Origin: Candidatus Omnitrophota bacterium
GTDB lineage: Bacteria; Omnitrophota; Gorgyraeia; Tantalellales; Tantalellaceae
Length of the DNA stretch: 8,336 nt
Assembly: GCA_023142805.1 (NCBI GenBank)
Contig: JAGLIU010000050.1
Location: 1-8,336 of the forward strand
Reading direction: 5' to 3'
Position 1 is the first letter of the stretch, and each line of letters opens with the position of its first letter. The notes below the pieces were generated by a model that searched no databases, had not been told where the DNA came from, and was given only the letters and a program-made list of their open reading frames with translations. The position numbers and the translations under genes are program-made. Shown piece by piece: positions 5,697 to 8,336 of the stretch.

Positions 5697-6449
5697 ATGT
5701 CCGGGCATTCCAAATGGGCGAGCATTAAACATAAAAAAGGCGCGGCAGACGCTAAACGCGGAAAAATATTCACAAAGATTATCAGAGAAATAACTGTTGC
5801 CGCGAGAGACGGTGGTGGAGATTCTGATACTAATCCGCGTTTAAGATTAGCCATACAAAAAGCAAAAGAGGCGAACATGCCCGCGGATAATATAGATAGA
5901 GGCATTAAAAAAGGTACGGGTGAATTAGAAGGGGTATCTTATGAAAATGTATCATTTGAAGGGTATGCGTTAGGAGGTGTCGCTGTTATAGTCGAAGGTC
6001 TTACCGATAACAAGAACCGTACGACCAGCGATGTAAGGAGTATTTTCGCTAAACGCGGCGGAAACATGGCCGGAGCTGGGTCGGTGGCGTTTCAATTTGA
6101 GAAAAAAGGAGTATTTTTTGTGAAAAAAGAAGATGCCAATGAAGAAGAGCTTTTAAATGTCGCGTTGGAAGCGGGGGCGGAAGATCTTACTTCTGATGAA
6201 GATTTTTTTCAGATTGTTTGCGCTCCACAGGATTTTGATAAGGTCAGAACCGCTCTGATGGAAAAAAATATTAGGTTGGAGTCAGGAGAACTTTCTATGA
6301 GCCCGAAGAATGTTGTCAAAGTAAACGACGCGGAAATAGCAAAAAAGGTTCTGAATCTTGTTGAAGAGCTTGAAGATAATGATGATGTCCAGAATGTTTA
6401 TACTAATTTTGATATTTCGGATGAGATACTTAAAGAGATAGAAGACTGA
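5697..6449 (+). CDS. yebC: YebC/PmpR-family protein
   Basis: At 250 residues this is a full-length YebC-family protein. It has the hallmark N-terminus MSGHSKWASIKHKKGAAD, then KIFTKIIREI, NPRLRLAIQKAK, NMPADNIDRGIKKG, and later DNKNRTTSDVRSIFAKRGGNM and GSVAFQFEKKG. The family was long annotated as a transcriptional regulator. More recent work links it to translation, easing ribosome stalling at proline-rich stretches, so the molecular role should be read as translation-associated or regulatory. The Shine-Dalgarno sequence AGGAGG at 5684-5689 is seven bases before the ATG. The position directly upstream of ruvC is a widespread arrangement in bacteria. Here a translational GTPase gene precedes it, so the run begins with two translation-linked genes. 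The C-terminus is acidic. No defect is visible. Confidence 0.96.
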   Translation: MSGHSKWASIKHKKGAADAKRGKIFTKIIREITVAARDGGGDSDTNPRLRLAIQKAKEANMPADNIDRGIKKGTGELEGVSYENVSFEGYALGGVAVIVEGLTDNKNRTTSDVRSIFAKRGGNMAGAGSVAFQFEKKGVFFVKKEDANEEELLNVALEAGAEDLTSDEDFFQIVCAPQDFDKVRTALMEKNIRLESGELSMSPKNVVKVNDAEIAKKVLNLVEELEDNDDVQNVYTNFDISDEILKEIED

Positions 6450-6506
6450 TTAGAGAAGGCTTGTGTCTGAGGTCAATGATCATGAATCGAGAAACGCTGG
6501 TTGCTT

Positions 6507-6992
6507 ATGAAAATATTAGGTGTTGATCCGGGATTACTTAGGACAGGTTACAGTCTTATAGAGGCTGAAGACCTTGAGTGTATAAAGTTGGTAGAAGCAG
6601 GTTTGATAAAAACAAGTCCTGAAGATGGTATAGCGAAGCGTGTCGCTGATATTTATATAAATCTGAACGAAGTGATCAGAGAGCACAAGCCCCAGGTTCT
6701 TGTTTTAGAAAAACTCTACTCACATTACAAACATCCCGTTACGTCTATACTTATGGGACATGCCAGGGGTGTTGTCTGTTTAGCTTGTGGGATCAACAAT
6801 GTGCGGCTTGTTAGTTATTCTTCTACTCGTATTAAAAAAGCTATAACCGGTAACGGTAGAGCCGACAAAAGTCAGGTACAGGGTATGGTTAAAACTATAC
6901 TCAGACTTAAGGCTACTCCCGAAACGTTCGATATAAGTGACGCGATGGCAATGGCGATAAGTCACGCGCATATAGGAAGCCTAGGAAGATAA
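6507..6992 (+). CDS. ruvC: Crossover junction endodeoxyribonuclease RuvC
   Basis: From the ATG at 6507 this is a 161-residue RuvC. RuvC cuts four-way Holliday junctions by paired incisions, acting as a dimer with RuvAB in recombinational repair. The acidic metal-binding residues are visible: D7 in GVDPG, E68 in VLVLEK, and D142 and D145 in DISDAMAMA. The central segment KLYSHYKHPVTSILMGHARG (69-88) differs from the Escherichia coli version, where the corresponding region reads LGQARG, and recalls planctomycete-type RuvC. An in-frame TTG at 6501 would add two residues. The ATG is chosen because MKILGVDPG is the normal N-terminus. Unlike its neighbours, no clear Shine-Dalgarno sequence precedes it. 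It lies 57 bp after yebC and 72 bp before ruvA. Confidence 0.94.
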   Translation: MKILGVDPGLLRTGYSLIEAEDLECIKLVEAGLIKTSPEDGIAKRVADIYINLNEVIREHKPQVLVLEKLYSHYKHPVTSILMGHARGVVCLACGINNVRLVSYSSTRIKKAITGNGRADKSQVQGMVKTILRLKATPETFDISDAMAMAISHAHIGSLGR

Positions 6993-7064
6993 GGGGCATT
7001 GGACAGAGGGCAGTTTTTGATCCCGGATTTTTTATCCGAACCAGACCACTGAAAAGGGAGAATT

Positions 7065-7691
7065 ATGATTTCAAGAATATCCGGAACTATTATAGAAAAA
7101 AAAGACGGGGCTCTTATTGTGAACTCCGGGGGGATGTCCTACGAAGTCCTGATACCTTTGGCTGTGATGAATACCATGAAAGAGAATGATTTACTTAAAG
7201 ATAAAATAGAGCTTATAACCTACCATTATTATCAGATGGAACCTTCACGGGCTGTTCCGGTTTTGATAGGTTTTCAGAACGAAGTGGAAAAAGAATTCTT
7301 TGAAAAGTTTATTTCTGTTTCCGGGGTAGGTCCCAAAGCGGCATGTAAGGCACTTGCGGAACCTTTTTCTGATATCGCGGGGGCCATTGATACCGGAGAC
7401 ATAGCGTTTCTAAAAAAATTGCCTGGTATAGGGGATCAAAGAGCACGTTTGATCATAGCCAAACTTCAGGGAAAGGTAGGAAAGTACGGTCTTATTAAGA
7501 ATGAAGGTTATGGTCAAGGGGCCGCGGTTTCTGAAGATTTTCAGAAAGAGGCTTTGTCTGTGCTTTTTCAGTTGCAGTATAAAACGGCGGAAGCTGAGGA
7601 TATGCTTACCAAAGCCATGGAAAGAATGCCCGATATCAAAACGAGTGAAGAATTGTTAAATGAAGTGTATAGGGAAAGAAAAACGATGTGA
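7065..7691 (+). CDS. ruvA: Holliday junction branch migration complex subunit RuvA
   Basis: This 208-residue RuvA forms the tetramer that holds the Holliday junction and loads RuvB. Domain I (about 1-63) is an OB fold starting MISRISGTI. Domain II has two helix-hairpin-helix motifs, GVGPKAA (87-93) and LPGIGDQRA (119-127). Domain III (about 157-205) is the RuvB-binding part, with EALSVLFQLQY. The segment usually containing the acidic RED pin reads YYQMEPSRAVPVLIGF (55-70), a divergent form I associate with planctomycete-like RuvA. The Shine-Dalgarno sequence AGGGAG at 7055-7060 is four bases before the ATG. The gene follows ruvC by 72 bp and probably shares its transcript. A 243-bp spacer separates it from ruvB. 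Confidence 0.94.
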   Translation: MISRISGTIIEKKDGALIVNSGGMSYEVLIPLAVMNTMKENDLLKDKIELITYHYYQMEPSRAVPVLIGFQNEVEKEFFEKFISVSGVGPKAACKALAEPFSDIAGAIDTGDIAFLKKLPGIGDQRARLIIAKLQGKVGKYGLIKNEGYGQGAAVSEDFQKEALSVLFQLQYKTAEAEDMLTKAMERMPDIKTSEELLNEVYRERKTM

Positions 7692-7934
7692 AGATAGTAT
7701 ATGGTATATGGGGTGCGGTACGTAGTTGTTAAAAAAGGACTTTGAAAAATAGAAATTTAAAAATGAAAGTGATGCTTGGAACAGGGTCAAGAGAGTAGAT
7801 CAAGTGAGCGGAATCTGTTTTAAAAGATAAAAAAAGTGAGTTGGTAGAGTTCCCGAAGTATTGATCAATTTTACCGATACGACGTATTAAACACTACACA
7901 CTGAGTACCAAATACTAAATAAGGCGGGGGTAAT
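7692..7934 (+). other. AT-rich ruvA-ruvB spacer with a weak promoter candidate
   Basis: This 243-bp gap holds no credible gene. It is AT-rich, with low-complexity words such as ACACTACACACTGAGTACC close to ruvB. A weak promoter candidate is TTGATC (7861-7866), an 18-base spacer and TATTAA (7885-7890), which would give ruvB its own start near 7897. No terminator hairpin with a T-run was found, so read-through from ruvA remains possible. Confidence 0.3.
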
Positions 7935-8336
7935 ATGTTAGAAAATAAGAGAGAGAAGTTCGTTAATAAACGAGAAGAGATAGTACGTCAGGATGAGACC
8001 GAAGATGATCTTATTATGAACCTGTCTTTGAGGCCAAAGTTCCTTAAAAATTTTATTGGACAGGAATCGGTAACAGAATCTTTGAGTATAGCTCTTGAAG
8101 CGTCTCGAAAACGTGAAGAACCCATAGAACATATTCTTCTTGCGGGGCCTCCCGGACTGGGGAAGACATCTTTAGCTCATATCATAGCGAATGAACGCGG
8201 AGGCAAGCTTACCGCGACAAGCGGGCCCGCGATCGACAGGGCGGGTGATCTTATAGGCATAATGACCAATTTGTCCGATGGGGATGTTCTTTTTATAGAC
8301 GAGATACATAGGCTTTCCAAGGTGGTTGAAGAATTT
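7935..8336 (+). CDS. ruvB: Holliday junction helicase RuvB (5' part, runs off window)
   Basis: The first 134 codons of RuvB are present, and the frame continues open to the last base, so the gene is cut by the window edge rather than broken. RuvB is the hexameric AAA+ motor that drives branch migration on RuvA-bound junctions. Visible are the entry motif LRPKFLKNFIGQ (32-43), Walker A GPPGLGKTS (71-79), the TSGPAIDRAGDL segment (95-106) and Walker B VLFIDEIHRL (118-127). The missing part would hold sensor motifs and the winged-helix domain, about 200 more residues in a usual RuvB. The N-terminal 25 residues are charged and poorly conserved. The start has a G-rich site (GGCGGGGG at about 7923-7930) just upstream. 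Confidence 0.96.
   Translation, partial: MLENKREKFVNKREEIVRQDETEDDLIMNLSLRPKFLKNFIGQESVTESLSIALEASRKREEPIEHILLAGPPGLGKTSLAHIIANERGGKLTATSGPAIDRAGDLIGIMTNLSDGDVLFIDEIHRLSKVVEEF

Noticed and set aside
7024..7038. Small hairpin CGGAT/ATCCG with a T loop before ruvA
   Set aside because: A 5-bp stem with the T-run in the loop is too weak for a terminator or riboswitch call.

Overview
The window is a stretch of ordinary bacterial chromosome with moderate GC, dense genes and mostly strong AGGAGG-type ribosome binding sites. Its right half (3572 onward) is a same-strand run: an EF-G-like translational GTPase, yebC, ruvC, ruvA and the start of ruvB, which runs off the window at 8336. The RuvA and RuvC variants resemble, from memory, those of Planctomycetes and related PVC-type lineages. 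With the secreted LKNG-domain/TPR protein and the CxxC..CC protein, this suggests an uncultured PVC-type bacterium, perhaps Omnitrophota. That placement is an inference made without any search.

Layout: 1-513 holds no convincing gene. It contains a 106-nt inverted repeat (1-106), a terminator-like hairpin (188-228) and two degenerate tandem repeats. Next come a small four-helix membrane protein (514-903) and a YkgJ-type metal-chelating-domain protein (1009-1362). A LysE-type exporter on the minus strand (2005-1379) converges on the latter. A membrane-anchored coiled-coil protein (2129-2533) and an exported TPR protein (2575-3210) follow on the plus strand and look like an envelope pair.

The most unusual part is 3211-3571. 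A near-consensus plus promoter (TTGACA-N16-TATAAT) for the EF-G-like gene is mirrored by a near-consensus minus promoter (TTGACA-N16-TATTAT). The two share one dyad axis and their -10 boxes overlap. The minus promoter points into a 64-codon reading frame (3461-3267) that also contains two perfect-stem hairpins. It is either an unrecognised small protein gene or a structured divergent RNA.

Functionally, the EF-G-like protein and YebC both belong to translation, while RuvC, RuvA and RuvB form the Holliday-junction resolvasome. A second candidate of interest is the LysE gene, whose predicted promoter places the transcription start on the A of its ATG, consistent with a leaderless mRNA. No CRISPR array, transposase, tRNA or rRNA was seen.
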